Shown piece after piece: positions 53,112 through 64,000 of a stretch of 64,000 nucleotides of DNA. The stretch lies in contig JAFREQ010000182.1 of NCBI GenBank assembly GCA_025331565.1, positions 372,001-436,000 of the forward strand, in the 5' to 3' direction. Under the pieces are notes generated by a model. The model saw only the letters and a list, made by a program, of their open reading frames with translations, made no database searches and was not told the origin of the DNA. Both the position numbers and the translations under genes were made by a program. Origin of the DNA: Holacanthus passer (Eukaryota > Chordata > Actinopteri > Pomacanthidae). Each line of letters begins with the position of its first letter. Positions within the stretch are counted from its first letter, which is position 1.

Positions 53112-53150
53112 CCCCCCCCCCTCCTTCTCCTTCTCCTTCTCCTTCTCCTT
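53112..53150. repeat. C10 run followed by (CTCCTT)n
   Basis: Ten C, then about five copies of a CTCCTT hexamer: a pure pyrimidine tract with mirror symmetry that could adopt a triplex. Confidence 0.93.
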
Positions 53151-53395
53151 CAGCTAGATTCGCGGTGATAAGTCACAGCAGCCGCTTTTTCAAACCTGTT
53201 CCACTCATTCACTTCACGTCGCTGCCTCAGTTAAGTTTCCTGACTTCCTTGTTCATTCGCCTCACATGCGCCGTGGATATCCAACACGATGCCTGCTGAA
53301 ACGCTGGGGAAAGCACCTACAGCCCGACCGCTCTGCTGTGTCCTGTTTTCATTACATGGACTCCCCAGGAGAGGGTATGGATATAGCAGCGCTCC

Positions 53396-53464
53396 CTTGC
53401 TCTCCGCTCTCTATTTCTCTCTCCCCCTCTCTCTCTGTCTCGTTCTCTCTCTCTCTCTCTCGCT
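53396..53464. repeat. CT-rich microsatellite tract
   Basis: Imperfect CT repeat with an 18-base pure core at 53444-53461. Confidence 0.92.
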
Positions 53465-53699
53465 CACTGAGCACAGTAAGCTGTCTTGATCTTGGCTGGT
53501 GAGTTTGCTCCACTAGACCATTTAGGGAATAGATTCTTTTCACTGATGGCTTAGGAGACAAGGGCCACTCTGCTGCAGTATGGTACATCCAATCAATGCT
53601 GTGGTGAACTCCTGAACTTGTGGACATGCAGTATAAGGCATGATGGCCAGAGTTGTAAATGGATGCCCATATGTTTTTGTGTACTTTTGGTCTGTTGAA

Positions 53700-53956
53700 G
53701 TTTTGAGTGGTTTTGGAAATCCTAATGCTCTAGCATGCAAATTGTATTCTTCTAACTTTGTAGTGATGGTTTGGGGAAGGCCTGTTTCTGTTTCAACATG
53801 AAGCCATGATGTCTGAAGTTTGATGTGGAAGAGCTATGGGATCATTTTGGAACTCTGAGCCACCGTGCCCAAACTCACTTCCCAGAAGAGTCGAGGCAGT
53901 TATGGCAGCAGATTAATGCCCACAGTTTTGATGTATAATGTGCATGTAATACTTAT
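53700..53956 (+). mobile_element. Tc1-like transposon 3' relic
   Basis: AATCCTAATGCTCTAGCATG (53719), CTAACTTTGTAGTGATGGTT, TGGGGAAGGCCTGTTTCTGT, TTCAACATGA, then TTCCCAGAAGAGTCGAGGCA and GATTAATGCCCACAGTTTTG follow, in order, the second half of a fish Tc1-like transposase gene and its 3' flank. There is a gap of roughly 150 bases between ACATGA and CCCAGAAGAG where the catalytic-end region should be. No frame survives. The terminal repeat is hardly recognisable (GTAATACTTATC at 53947). Confidence 0.72.
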
Positions 53957-54166
53957 CTAATGCTGGGATCAAGCTATACAACATGTGTGCCTTCTGAAAC
54001 GATGCCAGATTAGATGATCAAGGTCCTGCCGTGGTTTGGCATATGTGAGACTAATGACATGCAAATGGTTGGAGTGATCGGGCAGGAAGGTCCAGAGACT
54101 TCCAGGATCACAACTGACGCAATCATGCCATGCCGTGACTGAACATGTCAGATACATTATTAAACT
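53957..54166. other. Unassigned block between two mobile elements
   Basis: This 210-bp block separates a Tc1 relic from a SINE. A minus-strand frame (53969-54157, 62 codons) runs through almost all of it, but I do not recognise the protein. Its sharp boundaries with repeats on both sides suggest it may itself be part of a repeat. Confidence 0.35.
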
Positions 54167-54299
54167 GATGCCCCTGTGGTTTAAGGATTAAGATGCCAAC
54201 CGTGAATCGCAACATCCTGGGGATCTTTGTTGCATGTTGTTCCCCATCTCTTTCTCCCTCATTTCCATTGACAAACTAATAGAGGTATAAAATGTCCAG
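54167..54299 (+). mobile_element. tRNA-derived SINE, second family or subfamily
   Basis: The head CTGTGGTTTAAGGATTAAGA then TGCCAACCGTGAATCGCAAC is followed by a CTTTGTTGCATGTTGTTCCC then CATCTCTTTCTCCCTC body and an AATAGAGGTATAAAATGTCC tail. This is the order of a common fish SINE ending 'CAATAAAGGCATAAAATGCC'. Box B is largely lost between CATCCTGGGG and CTTTG. Confidence 0.75.
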
Positions 54300-55267
54300 T
54301 GTTGCTCCTCACACACTGAAGGATAACCTGGCACACTGTGGTGCCTGACACTCATTTTTATCATTGATATACATGGATCAAGTTATTGTCAGAGTTATAT
54401 TTTGTAGTCTGACATCAGCATAAGGACTTCTTGTGCAGCTTCATACGCAGCATCTGAAACGCATGAGAGATTTTTTAGGTTTTTTGTTCAAGAAGTGACT
54501 CCCTTCGCTGGGAGTGCATTGACCTGTTTTAGCATGTGTTAGTGTGAGTAACACAATTCCACCCTGCTGTAATTTGTCACGAATGAGCCAGACCGGGGCT
54601 ACAAATAGCGTTTGATAGTTTCGGCAGCTCCTGAAAGTCAGCCATGCAACTGCAATGAGTCATAACATTTCATCATTAACAAGCAAATTCGAGTGCACAC
54701 GAGCAAGGCTGGATGGAGACTGAGAGTCTCTGAGCGGATTTTACAAACCTCCATTTTACAAGAGTAGATTTATTTGCTGTCATGTAGCACACTGGAGGTA
54801 AGTACACGAAGCCTTGTGCCATCAGGAGGTAGAGAATACTTCAGATCTCCTGGACAATAGTTAAGAAAAGAATTCATTGAAAGCTTCGCCAAAGTGGGCT
54901 CAAGCTGAGCATCTAACCACGGGGAGCTTCAGCTAGGAAATGGGACTGTTGGAGGTGTGGGCACGCTTCAGAGGTGACCCAGCAAGGCCTCAAGGATTCT
55001 GCTATAAAGTGTCTTCAGTCGCTTTCTTTCTCTCATTGTGTATATGTCTCTTTAGCGTCCCTCCCTACCACATTTTTTCCCCCAGCTCTCTGGCCCTTCA
55101 TCAGTAGAAACTGCACGGTGCCACTTAGGGATTCTCTAGATGCCGTCGTCATTCTGCACTAAGCCCACCAGAAGTCCCTCATCTGTCCATGTAGTCCTGC
55201 ACCAAAGCCCAGTAAGCGTTCAGGTCCTGTTGGTATCCGATCCGCGGCATCTTACTGTGAGGGAAGC

Positions 55268-55285
55268 TTTTTTTTTTTTTTTTTT
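55268..55285. repeat. T18 homopolymer
   Basis: Eighteen consecutive T. Confidence 0.95.
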
Positions 55286-56089
55286 CATTCTCAGCTAAAA
55301 GCAGCATCAGCATTTCAGTTTGGACAAGAAGATTTCTACAAAGTTTCTACTTAACTCTTTCTGTTGCATCATTGTAAGTGACAGGCCCCTTTGAAAAGGA
55401 AAAAAATTATGGGCATATATTCGGATCAGGAACAAGATGGATGAAAGACCTGGCTGACTCTGATTCTGTTTAGGAAATAGTAGAAATAACTGATGCAGAA
55501 CAACCATCAATAAAGCCACAATAGATATGAAGATTTCAAAACCATTTGCAAAAATGGCATCTGCTTACAGAGATCGTCATCATCATCTGATGCTTTTCTA
55601 ATTGCAGTATAGCCTTGTTTCCTCGATTCAACTTGGCATTTTTCTAATGTTTTGTGAAGTACCCTTTAAGTGTTTCATTAATGTCTAATTAGCTTTTCAT
55701 TAGGAGAATCCAACTGTGACTTCTCCACGCAAGATTATAAGCAACACGAGGTTTAACATCAGTAATGATTCTTCTCTGGATTGGATGGCAATAACACGGG
55801 CCGCTATTGTGCTAAAGAACATTGTATTATGAGAACATCAATGCAAAGAGTGGATGTTGATCTTTGCAAATGTCATGCTCTGTTCCACAAGGCTTAAATT
55901 GGACTTGTTTTTCACCCAACCCTGAGCCTGTTTGTTTCCCACTGCCCTGTAATATTCACCAGCACTGCCTCATTTTTAGAAACTGCATGTCCTCGGCCCA
56001 AGTAACACGGGGCTGAGAAAATTGTAATTTCACAACACATCATTGAGCATTTCCTGTTCCAATTGCCATGTGTTAACATGCTTTTAAAA

Positions 56090-56450
56090 TACACTTCAAA
56101 CATCGTATTGTGTCTCTTTATATCTGCTTTACCTGCAATAATTAAGGGGGACGGCGGCGGCAGTTTGCCTGCTTAGCGATAATGAGGTGCAGCGCCGAGT
56201 ATGAATAACAAGAGATTGACCATACGCAAAGGGGGACGTAGCTCAATGATTACCAAACACAGCACAGTCAATGGCCGCCTCAAAATGCATGATTCGAGAG
56301 GTTCGGGCTGTTATAAACAAAACAAAGCTGAATGTTGAATAGAGAGACAATTAAACCGCCACATCTTGCGGCGCCGATGCAAGTGGGTACCTAGACACCG
56401 CAATTACAGGCCTCCATTACTTGCGTAACCCTTCGCTGCCTGGATGCCGT
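56090..56450. promoter_or_regulatory. Candidate conserved non-coding element
   Basis: A repeat-free block with CAATAATTAAGG, ACAATTAAACCGCC, TTATAAACAAAACAAAG (forkhead/SOX-like) and scattered CpGs (GACGGCGGCGG near 56150). Composition-based inference only. Confidence 0.25.
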
Positions 56451-57565
56451 GCCAGAGCAGATGATAAAGATAATGCTCCGTCTCATTCAGAGCTTTGTTA
56501 AAATTGTTTTCAGGAATCGGTCCATGTCGCCCAGATGCCCCGCTGAATCTGGGAAACCCCCTTTTGCGCCATCGACAATCGCATTATCTACTGATTCAAT
56601 TCCTGGGCTTCTTCTCAGTCCAGATCAGTGGCTCGCTATCCTGCTGATCACAAGCTACAGGGCAATCTTCAAGTCCTTTTATGTAGAGCCCAGACTGCTG
56701 CATTAAAGGAAGGACTAATTAGACAGTAGAGGGAATATCATTTCGGCTGGACAAAGGGAGAACAGAGGAGTTTTCCACCAGTGACAGAAGTGTCATTCTG
56801 ATGTTTTGCAAAGAGGTTTTGATTGTGCTTTAAAAGTGCATGTTGTTTATTTTGTCGAAAGCAAAAAGGCCTTGATACATTCCAGAGTAAACACAGATTC
56901 AATGAAAACCCAAAATTGAGCCTCCAGGACAGTTTCACTGTTCCTCAGCATAGATTGCCAAAGAAGACCTATTCAGTGAGTCCTCGTATTGAAGCATCTG
57001 TATGTGTCTGCACCGATTTATTAAAATTTTTATCAGCCTTCTGTTTCTTTATAGTTTAACTTAAGTAAGGAAGAAGATTAAAGAGCATATTTCATCTTTA
57101 GAAGTAGAGGCACTGCTTTGCTTTAGGAAGTGATCTTGGTCTAGACTGATGTTGAATTGGGTTTTTATGTCTGCACAGGTCATAGTTTTACAAATACATC
57201 AAGCTTTGGGTCATGGACTGTGCCTCTGTTCTTGTGTGTTTTAATGCATTAACTTAAAAATTTATATGTATTTGCTTTGCACAATCAGTCCCCATTAATA
57301 TCAATATAATATAACAGCCAGCTTGCAAAGAACTCAAACTTGCTTATAATTCAAAAACCATGCTGTTCTGTGCATTTGTCATTAATTGCTACCTCCATTG
57401 CTTCCCACCTCGCCAAAAACATAAAAGACAAAACTATTTGTGTCCTCATTGCCGTCACGATTGCAAATGCCCTTTCCCAAAAAACTCTGAAAAGCTTAGT
57501 CTCTTCCCTCTGAAGTATTATTCCTGCGAGCTGCAGACCTTAATTTATTCAAGGCTGTTAAAAGC

Positions 57566-57588
57566 AAAAAAAAAGAGAGAGAGAGAGA
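57566..57588. repeat. A9-(GA)n microsatellite
   Basis: A poly-A run followed by GA repeats. Confidence 0.9.
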
Positions 57589-58600
57589 AAGGCTTCCCTA
57601 CTCAAGAGTGGGATTGTTGTGGATCTGAATGGGAAACGCTGGTAGATTAGCTCGACATGGATGGTGCACGCGCTGCATACGGATGTACTGATCTGTAATC
57701 TATGTAATCTTCAGTGCACAAGGGCGATAGGATGCTCCGTTTCCCTGTGTGTGGGAAGTCTTTCAATTCTTCATGAAGAGTGGTTTGTTCTTTCCCATGT
57801 GTGCGATTCCTCTTTCTAGCTCTCTGGTTTTTTCTCTTGCTCGCATCCACTGGCGTGCACACATGCCCTCTTTCTCTCATGCCAGCCTCTGCCTCATTCT
57901 CATGCACACAGATGCAGAAATGCATACATGCCTGCTCTCTCTGCCCTTCCCTCTGTCTCCTTCCCTGCTTCTCTGTTGCGTTTCATGATTTCACAGCTTC
58001 CAGTCTGCCTGCTCGGCCACGGGAATCTTTGCTGACGTCTCCGTCCTGCAGCCACGGCTACCGAGAGAGATGCTCTAGAGGCGAAGGGAGATAAGACAGA
58101 GGAGACAATCGCATTAAGACTCACTTTACCCCCCAACCAAGACCAAAGGTTGGGATTTGAATGTTCGAATCTGAGCACTTAAATCCCTGCACGGCTGTTG
58201 GTGCATTTCCCAAAACTGGCTGCGCAACCTCTGAGCCGCTCACAGTAAAGCCGGCACAAATTAACACGCCGTCGTTAAGGGAACAACATGCAGCCATATG
58301 CATGAAAAGCCCCTTTTGGAATAAGTCTCGGAGAGTGACGCCGCGGCTGTTGTCAGCGCAGCAGTGGAGCTGTCAATGTTACAACACAACATGCTGTTCG
58401 GATCCATGGGTGAAGCCTCTTGACATCAAAGGTGGCGCACAAAAGGATCCGTGTTTCCTTTTACTGTTGTCTGCACCTGTCAAAATGGTGTGTTTTGGGG
58501 GGTTTTTTTGGTTGTTGTTTTATGTGCTCCTCCTGCACACCGGCCCTCCTGCTTTGTAGCACCACAGAGACCCCTGGTGGAACTGGGAAGTATAGCAAAG

Positions 58601-58690
58601 TGTGTGTGTATGTGTGTGTGGTCCAGGACAGATCCCCAAAACACTTTTTTCTCTCACTTCCCCCCCCACACACACACACAGACACACACA
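58601..58690. repeat. (TG)n and (CA)n in inverted orientation
   Basis: A TG tract (58601-58620) and a CA tract (58668-58690) lie 47 bases apart on the same strand, so they are complementary to each other and could pair in the pre-mRNA. Confidence 0.9.
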
Positions 58691-59737
58691 GCCTTTGTCT
58701 CTCAGCTTTGGACAATTTTTTTTTTTGCTCAGCCGTGAGACAAAATGCAAAACCGTCCTCCAACCCGGGGCCTCGTTTGAATCTCCAAACCAGATTTTTC
58801 CTGTTAACGTTTCAGCCGTCATCTGAGCGTGCTAGACTGCACTAGAGGGCCAAATTAGAGCAGGCCTTGGTAAAATAAAATCCCTATTATCTTTGAACTA
58901 GCAAGTACCCAATTATACGGCGCAGTTATCTCCCATCTCGCAGACTTGAGTCCTCGCCACAGGGCCAATGAGCAAGGAGTGCTAATGAAGAGATGCTGAA
59001 TCACCTTTTTGCCTTCCTGGACGCACAACTGGTGGAGGCCCCCTTGATCATCTGCTGCTTTTTAAAAAAAAAAATTTTATGGATCAGAGTCATTCCCAGG
59101 CTTTGATGATATGGTTCTTTTATTCCCCCCGGTGAGCCCGTCGCAGCGCGGGCCACACACTCCATATGTGGATGTGCCGTCGGCTGCGGCACGCGGGCGA
59201 TAAGAATGAGAGGTCTCTAATCCCTGGCGAAGAGAGAAAACAGGTTTAAAAAGGGGGTTTATCTCTCTGCAGTCACATAGGATGTGTGTTCAAAATGAGC
59301 CGAGCAGAGAGAAGAGCTCCCGCTGATGCGAAGGCGGGGGGTTTGTCTGTTGGTATGTGTTTTCTGCGCACTTTCTTACCCCTCTGTTCTCGTCGTTCTC
59401 ATCATCCCGGGAAGCCTATCTGTACATCACACTGCCTGCTAGTACAGAAAAATGACCTCGAAAAGTCTTGATAGCTGACTTCTCCCTTCCTCTTACAATT
59501 TTTTTTTTCAGCCCTCTTCCAGTCTTGCATTTGCGAACTGGAATTTCTTTCAGCAGCGCTTTTGTTTCAGCTGCCTCGACTTCAGCTCTTACAACCATGC
59601 AAATACATTTCGAATGCTCCCTAGAGTTAACAGTTTGAAACATTTCATGCATAAATTGAAACTTAGCATGCATAAATTAGCCATTACTACGTGTCGATTC
59701 TTAACCACCAAGTATGTGGAAGTGCTTGGGTGAGAGA

Positions 59738-60040
59738 TTTAATAAAACTTTATAGCTGCACTAATCAATAATTTTACATTAGCAATGGATCAAATGATGG
59801 ATCATAGGTTCACTTATCATAATGAACTCTGAGGTCTCTCTCAGCAATGGAGCATTTTAGCGTCCTTCGGCTCATTGTGTTGGTTTCACAGCCTGCAACT
59901 TTAATGTTTTAGTCTAGTTGCTGCCGTCAGTTTTGTTGTTTTCCAGCCACAGCAGATGGCAAAAAAGCTCTGATAAACCCACTGTACACTTACCTGCCCA
60001 TCACCAACTGGCAGTCAGACAAAATTTGCACATCTTCTAT
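59738..60040 (+). mobile_element. Interspersed repeat ('GCTGCACTAATCAATA' type)
   Basis: TTTATAGCTGCACTAATCAA then TAATTTTACATTAGCAATGG and ATCAAATGATGGATCATAGG, and later GCTCTGATAAACCCACTGTA then CACTTACCTGCCCATCACC, follow the order of a repeat I recognise from other fish genomes. No coding sequence. The class and exact borders are uncertain. Confidence 0.55.
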
Positions 60041-61605
60041 CATTTTTTCAAATATTATAACTTCATATAACTCTAATATTTCTAATTGGATTGTCAAACC
60101 TGCTCCTTCTGTCAACATGCTTTAAATGAAGGTGCCACACTTTGCACTTTAAAACTGTTCATTTGACATCTTTTACATAAAGGAGTTGCCCTTTTGCCTC
60201 TCACTCATCATTTATTTGTCTCTTTGTCTGCAAAATCAACTTCTTCAACCCTGATGTGTTATCATTTAGTCTGTTTCCACTTCTGCTTAGCCTCTTCTCA
60301 GAACTTGCTTTTCCTCAAATGGCGGTCAGGGAATTGCTACGATTAAAATCGGCGTGCAATCAAGCCACTGCAATGCAGCTCCTCTGGTAATGCATAAACG
60401 CCCTTATTTCCTCATTGCATACACACTATGGTATGTGTATAGCATCTGTGTGGCTTGTGAAATAAAGGTTGACTCAGTCACAGTGTGGTTCAATGGGCCC
60501 ACAAGGGCAAACAGCATCTCCTCAGCATCAAGAATACTAGTCAGGCTATGCAAGTACAATTGAGTTGATAATGTGCAATTTGAACTCCTTTTTATTATGT
60601 ATGAAAAGGGAGAAATCAGTATGAATTGAAGTTTTACATAGGCGACATTAATTCATGAGTAGTGCAAATTGCTGTCCTTAAAAGCAGCGCCGTACTTTTG
60701 TACTTCCTGCAGAATACAGTGATTGAAATGTAAGAGTAGGGTCTGACAGAGAAGGGGGTCGCTGAGGAGTATAACAGCCATTGTGAAGGTAGAGCGGCGC
60801 TGCGAAGTTGCCGTGAAAGAGGTTCAAGAGAACATTTTTTAAAAGTTTAAGAGGCCGTCTGGGAATTGAGAAAGGGTCCAGGGTGGTTTAAGATGGTACC
60901 TCTGGAGAGTGAGAGGCTGTTTTAGGAATTGATGGAATCAAGGAGGCTGTTATGGAGGTTTTGAAGGGTAAAAATTGGAGTCTGGGAAGAGAATTGGTGT
61001 AATAACAGGAAGCACGTGAGTCGTTTCAACACCTGTCGTCCAATGATTGCCGCTTAGATGCTTGAATAATTTTTGGTTTTCCTCTTACATTTTTAAGATG
61101 TTGCATTTTGGTAGTTGTGCAAAAACCATGAGATGACATCCCATCAAGAGTAAATCAGATTTAAGGGCAACACCAGACTTGTCACAGAGCATAGCATCAT
61201 TTATTTAGTTGATGCTTGTAGCAACAATAGTAGTATAGATAAAGTAGACACCAGGGAGCAAATGTGATAAAATTGCAGTTTTTTCCCTAGAGTTAATGCG
61301 CATTGATGCTGGGAATTACAAGAACAGTGTATCTTGATGCATTAACTTGCATCTTCACGGGGGAAGACGACCGTGATGTGTGGACTGACATAGACAATAA
61401 TGGGTGCGTCATACAATGGCTGCCTTTTAGAATCACTTTTGTGGGAAGTAAAGAATGGCTTTGATGTTGGCAGCTTCACTGAGTCGCCATTATTGTTTCA
61501 TGTTTCCCCCTGCTGCTTTTTTTTTATGTCGCTGATTAGAAGAAGGGTCCAGCGCTCTGAATGTATATTCATTATATTCATCATATAGGTTCCTGCAGGT
61601 GTTGC
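60041..61605. other. Intron segment, 3' end of the giant intron
   Basis: No gene or recognisable transposon. Purine-rich sequence at 60720-60990 (many GGAG/GAGG units) and a T9 run near 61518. It leads into the acceptor of exon B. Confidence 0.5.
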
Positions 61606-61634
61606 CTCATATCCTGTCTCTCGTCTCCCAACAG
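61606..61634 (+). promoter_or_regulatory. Splice acceptor of exon B
   Basis: The branch-site candidate CTCAT (61606-61610, A at 61609) matches yUnAy and lies 25 bases before the intron end. A pyrimidine-rich run with ATCCTGTCTCTCGTCTCCC follows, closing with ACAG at 61631-61634. Confidence 0.87.
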
Positions 61635-61767
61635 GAAGTCCCATCAACCTGACGTGCAGAGCTTTCTTCGGATACAGCGGAGATGTCAGTCCGCTCATCT
61701 ACTGGATGAAGGGGGAGAAGTTCATCGAGGACCTGGACGAGGAGCGGGTCCAGGAGAGTGACATCAA
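61635..61767 (+). CDS. il1rapl1: il1rapl1 exon B: N-terminal half of Ig domain 3
   Basis: Two bases (GA) complete the glycine codon begun in exon A. Then it reads SPINLTCRAFFGYSGDVSPL, IYWMKGEKFIEDLDEERVQE and SDI, ending with AA of a lysine codon (phase 2). NLT is an N-glycosylation sequon, the C after it is the first disulphide cysteine of the Ig fold, and W in IYWMKGEK is the core tryptophan. The partner cysteine must lie in the next exon, beyond the window. AFFGYSGDVSPLIYWMKGEK agrees with IL1RAPL1. IL1RAPL2 has FGFSGESGPM and EELAG at the matching sites, so IL1RAPL1 is preferred. Exon B is more conserved than exon A. The fish copy (il1rapl1a or b) is not resolved. Confidence 0.95.
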
Positions 61768-61773
61768 GTAAGA
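61766..61773 (+). promoter_or_regulatory. Splice donor of exon B
   Basis: AA|GTAAGA, with GT at 61768-61769. The intact reading frame would meet an in-frame TAA at once (ATC AAG TAA) if it were not spliced here, which supports the site. Confidence 0.9.
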
Positions 61774-64000
61774 TTTTCAACTTCAGGCCTGAGCTGATTT
61801 TGGGTTTGAATCCTAATTGTTAACAGCGGATTAGATTTAAGAGACAAATCTATGGCGCACATGGTCTAACAAAAAAGGAAATACATTAAAAGGAAAAAAC
61901 CTTCCATCATTAAATCCATTCAATGTACCCATTTTCTAAACCTGCTCACATTACAACAGAGGCTGAACAACACATTATAACAAATTCATGAGCTACTTCT
62001 AATCAAAGCAGCAAAGGACCCTGGGGCTGAACTGGTAAACACCTATTTAAACCCAGTTACCACAACTGCGGGACCACACATCAACACACGGAACAATAAA
62101 AGGAACTTTTCACTACCGAGCGATCATTTAAATGTTATTCATGAATGTTTTATGCAGCTGTTTAATAATGTAAATAGCTATGCATTCTTTATCATGTACA
62201 ATATATATGCACAGTTCGGGCATCGCTCTGACAATGATCAGCGATAACTTTGCTCTGAAATATGAGAGGGGGCAATAATAGCAGAGCGGCACGGCAGATG
62301 GGAACTCCAATTGAATGCCCGTGTTAGCCTCCATTTCCATTTGGGTGACCTCCAGTTTTTGGCTCACGCTCATCACTGGAAACAGGTTTGTTTACTCCAA
62401 AATTCAGGTGAAAACCTGACGGCCAGGCGCACACACACTGCCCGAAGCCGGTCGACCGTCCAACAGAGCCGTCAAATTGGCTGGTGGGAAGCTGATTTTT
62501 TCAAAAAGAGGAGCTCTCCTTGCTTTAGGTTATGATGCTTTCAGGTCTTATGGGGGGAAACAGCACAAGTTTGCAACATATATCTTGAAAATGTTGCAGT
62601 TTCAGGTGGTGTATAAAACATGGGCTCTCTCTAGTTTATCGAACGCACCAACAAGTCGGATTACGTTTCATCACATACATTTTTAACAGCAGCTTCATGT
62701 ATAGCTTTATGTCAGGTAAAAATGGATTTTTCATTTTGTGGTTGAAACGGTGATGCTTGGTGTGGGAATAAATGTAAAGAAATGTTGGCCAGGAGAAGTC
62801 AGACTGTGTAGACAACAGCTTCCTGTTATTACAGCTTTGCAGACAGTCTTTGGCTGAATGATGTTTTCTGAAAGTGGGGGCTCATACTTTCAGGTCATAT
62901 TGGAAAAAGTGGAAGAAGAGAAGGACAAAGTGTTGTTTTAGTTCGAAAGCATTGGCATGTGGAACTCATCCAGAATATTATTATTGATTAAATTAGAACA
63001 TGAACAAACGAAAGCAGACGTTGCTTACCTTTGCTAAGAATAGCTGAACTCTTTTTTTTTCACCTTTGACCGTCAACATTGATGGATTTGTTGTTGCATT
63101 GTTGCATTGCCATTGCTTGCTTTTTCTTGATTTGTTAATGCACAGTAAAGATGAAGCATAAAGTCTTGAAATGTCAGTAGTTATTTGCAAGAGATCATAA
63201 ATCAAAGTATTGGACAAATTGAAACTTTGACCACTTTCACACTAAAAACACAACAACACAGTCTGATTTGACCATAGGACCAAATCCACATGGGAGAAAC
63301 TCGATTAAAAGGCCCAGATGAGTGGCGGGTCATAGTCTACCGTATGTTTGTTAGTGAGCTCACAGGGCGGTTGATCTTCACTCATTTACTGGCCATCTGG
63401 AAAAGGTCACAGTTTCTCAGTTTGTTGGACTGACAAGAGCAGAACAATACACTGACAGTCGGCCCACATTTTATTTCCAGATGATGAGCTGATGTTCAGG
63501 CAGTGAAGGTCAATCAAAGCTAGAGTCCTCAGATGAGCGTCTCCTTAGAGGGATAATCAATCGTAATCATCAATAGACCCCTCAATCAGATCTTTCTTTT
63601 TGTAGTAGCTGTTTGATTAACCCTCTCTGATCAAATACCACAAGCAACAAGCTCTATTTATTATTTATTATATTTCACCCGCATTCGCGCAGACAGGTTG
63701 ATTATGATCAGATTGCGAGATGAAGTGGGAGCACAGCGAAGGCAAGAGACCTCCCGAAGAAAAGAGGATTAGAAAACCTCCAAAAAAAAAATCAATCAAA
63801 TAAACAGAACACATATTTTGACAGACATCCAAGTGGGAGAGGTGTCGCTTCAGAATTAGCATAAAGTAACTGAACCGCTGTGTGTTTGTGCAGCAGCGTG
63901 GTCGCCGGCTCCCAGATGTTGTTACAGAGATGTGAGTGATGAGTAATCTTTCATTGAGTTTTAGCAGCGAAGAGGAAATTCTTGATCCTCAAGAATGTGA
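61768..64000 (+). other. il1rapl1: Intron of il1rapl1, 5' part (downstream of exon B)
   Basis: This is the beginning of the next intron; its acceptor lies beyond the window. No exon continuing Ig3 (a 'LKEHLG..E'-like stretch with the second cysteine) is found in it. I recognise no transposon. T8-T9 and A9 runs occur near 63051 and 63781. Nothing else can be supported. Confidence 0.75.

Larger units (their letters stand above)
54300..59737. other. Intron segment, unique DNA with microsatellites
   Basis: No exon was seen. T18 lies at 55268-55285, A/GA at 57566-57588, TG at 58601-58620 and CA at 58668-58690. Repeat-free blocks at 55560-55760 and 56090-56450 are noted as possible regulatory DNA. 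Confidence 0.5.
1289..61634 (+). other. il1rapl1: Giant intron of il1rapl1 (60,346 bp)
   Basis: The intron runs from GTAAGG at 1289 to ACAG at 61634. The codon split across it (G + GA = Gly) and the continuity of the Ig3 protein sequence across the junction show that no constitutive exon is missing. Mammalian IL1RAPL1 is known for very long introns; this fish intron follows the pattern. It contains degraded transposons, microsatellites and long repeat-free stretches, which are listed separately. I found no nested gene on either strand. Confidence 0.88.

Noticed and set aside
53640..53700. Possible extra Tc1 terminal repeat (CATATGTTTTTGTGTACTTTTGG)
   Set aside because: Resembles a worn terminal repeat, but there is no partner and the match is too loose to call.
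61561..61761. Plus-strand frame spanning exon B
   Set aside because: Wrong phase; it is a shadow of the Ig3 coding frame.

Overview
The window is vertebrate nuclear DNA, almost certainly from a ray-finned (teleost) fish. There are no bacterial-style operons. Almost all of it is intronic. It carries the interspersed repeats expected of fish: degraded Tc1-like transposons, tRNA-derived SINEs, a LINE 3' end and several small non-autonomous DNA elements, plus many CA/GA/poly-A microsatellites.

Only two pieces of protein-coding sequence can be supported. Both lie on the + strand and belong to one gene, an ortholog of IL1RAPL1 (interleukin-1 receptor accessory protein-like 1, a synaptic adhesion receptor). 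Exon A (1214-1288, 75 bp, phase 1 to phase 1) encodes the linker into the third immunoglobulin domain. Exon B (61635-61767, 133 bp, phase 1 to phase 2) encodes the first half of that domain, with its first cysteine, an N-glycosylation sequon and the core tryptophan. Both have good splice sites. Joining 1288 to 61635 rebuilds a glycine codon and keeps the family reading frame, so the 60,346-bp interval is a single giant intron. The window opens in the preceding intron (1-1213) and closes in the following one (61768-64000). I favour IL1RAPL1 over IL1RAPL2 from the exon B residues; the a and b fish copies cannot be separated here.

Region by region within the large intron: 1.3-5.3 kb is unique sequence; 5.3-5.9 kb holds an internally deleted Tc1-like element; 8.2-8.6 kb and 17.6-17.8 kb are CpG-dense patches; 11.8-12.0 kb holds a fragment of a common fish repeat; 13.2-13.7 kb is a LINE tail abutting a near-perfect 97-bp hairpin element; 27.0-27.3 kb is a MITE with about 22-bp inverted ends; 45.7-54.3 kb is a repeat-rich stretch (two SINEs, two related MITE copies, one further repeat, one Tc1 relic); 59.7-60.0 kb is another interspersed repeat. 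Several blocks between these are free of simple repeats and rich in TAATTA-type cores. They are reasonable candidates for conserved non-coding regulatory DNA, but this cannot be tested from one sequence.

I found no previously undescribed biological system. The long open frames in the intron are chance or low-complexity frames with no recognisable family.
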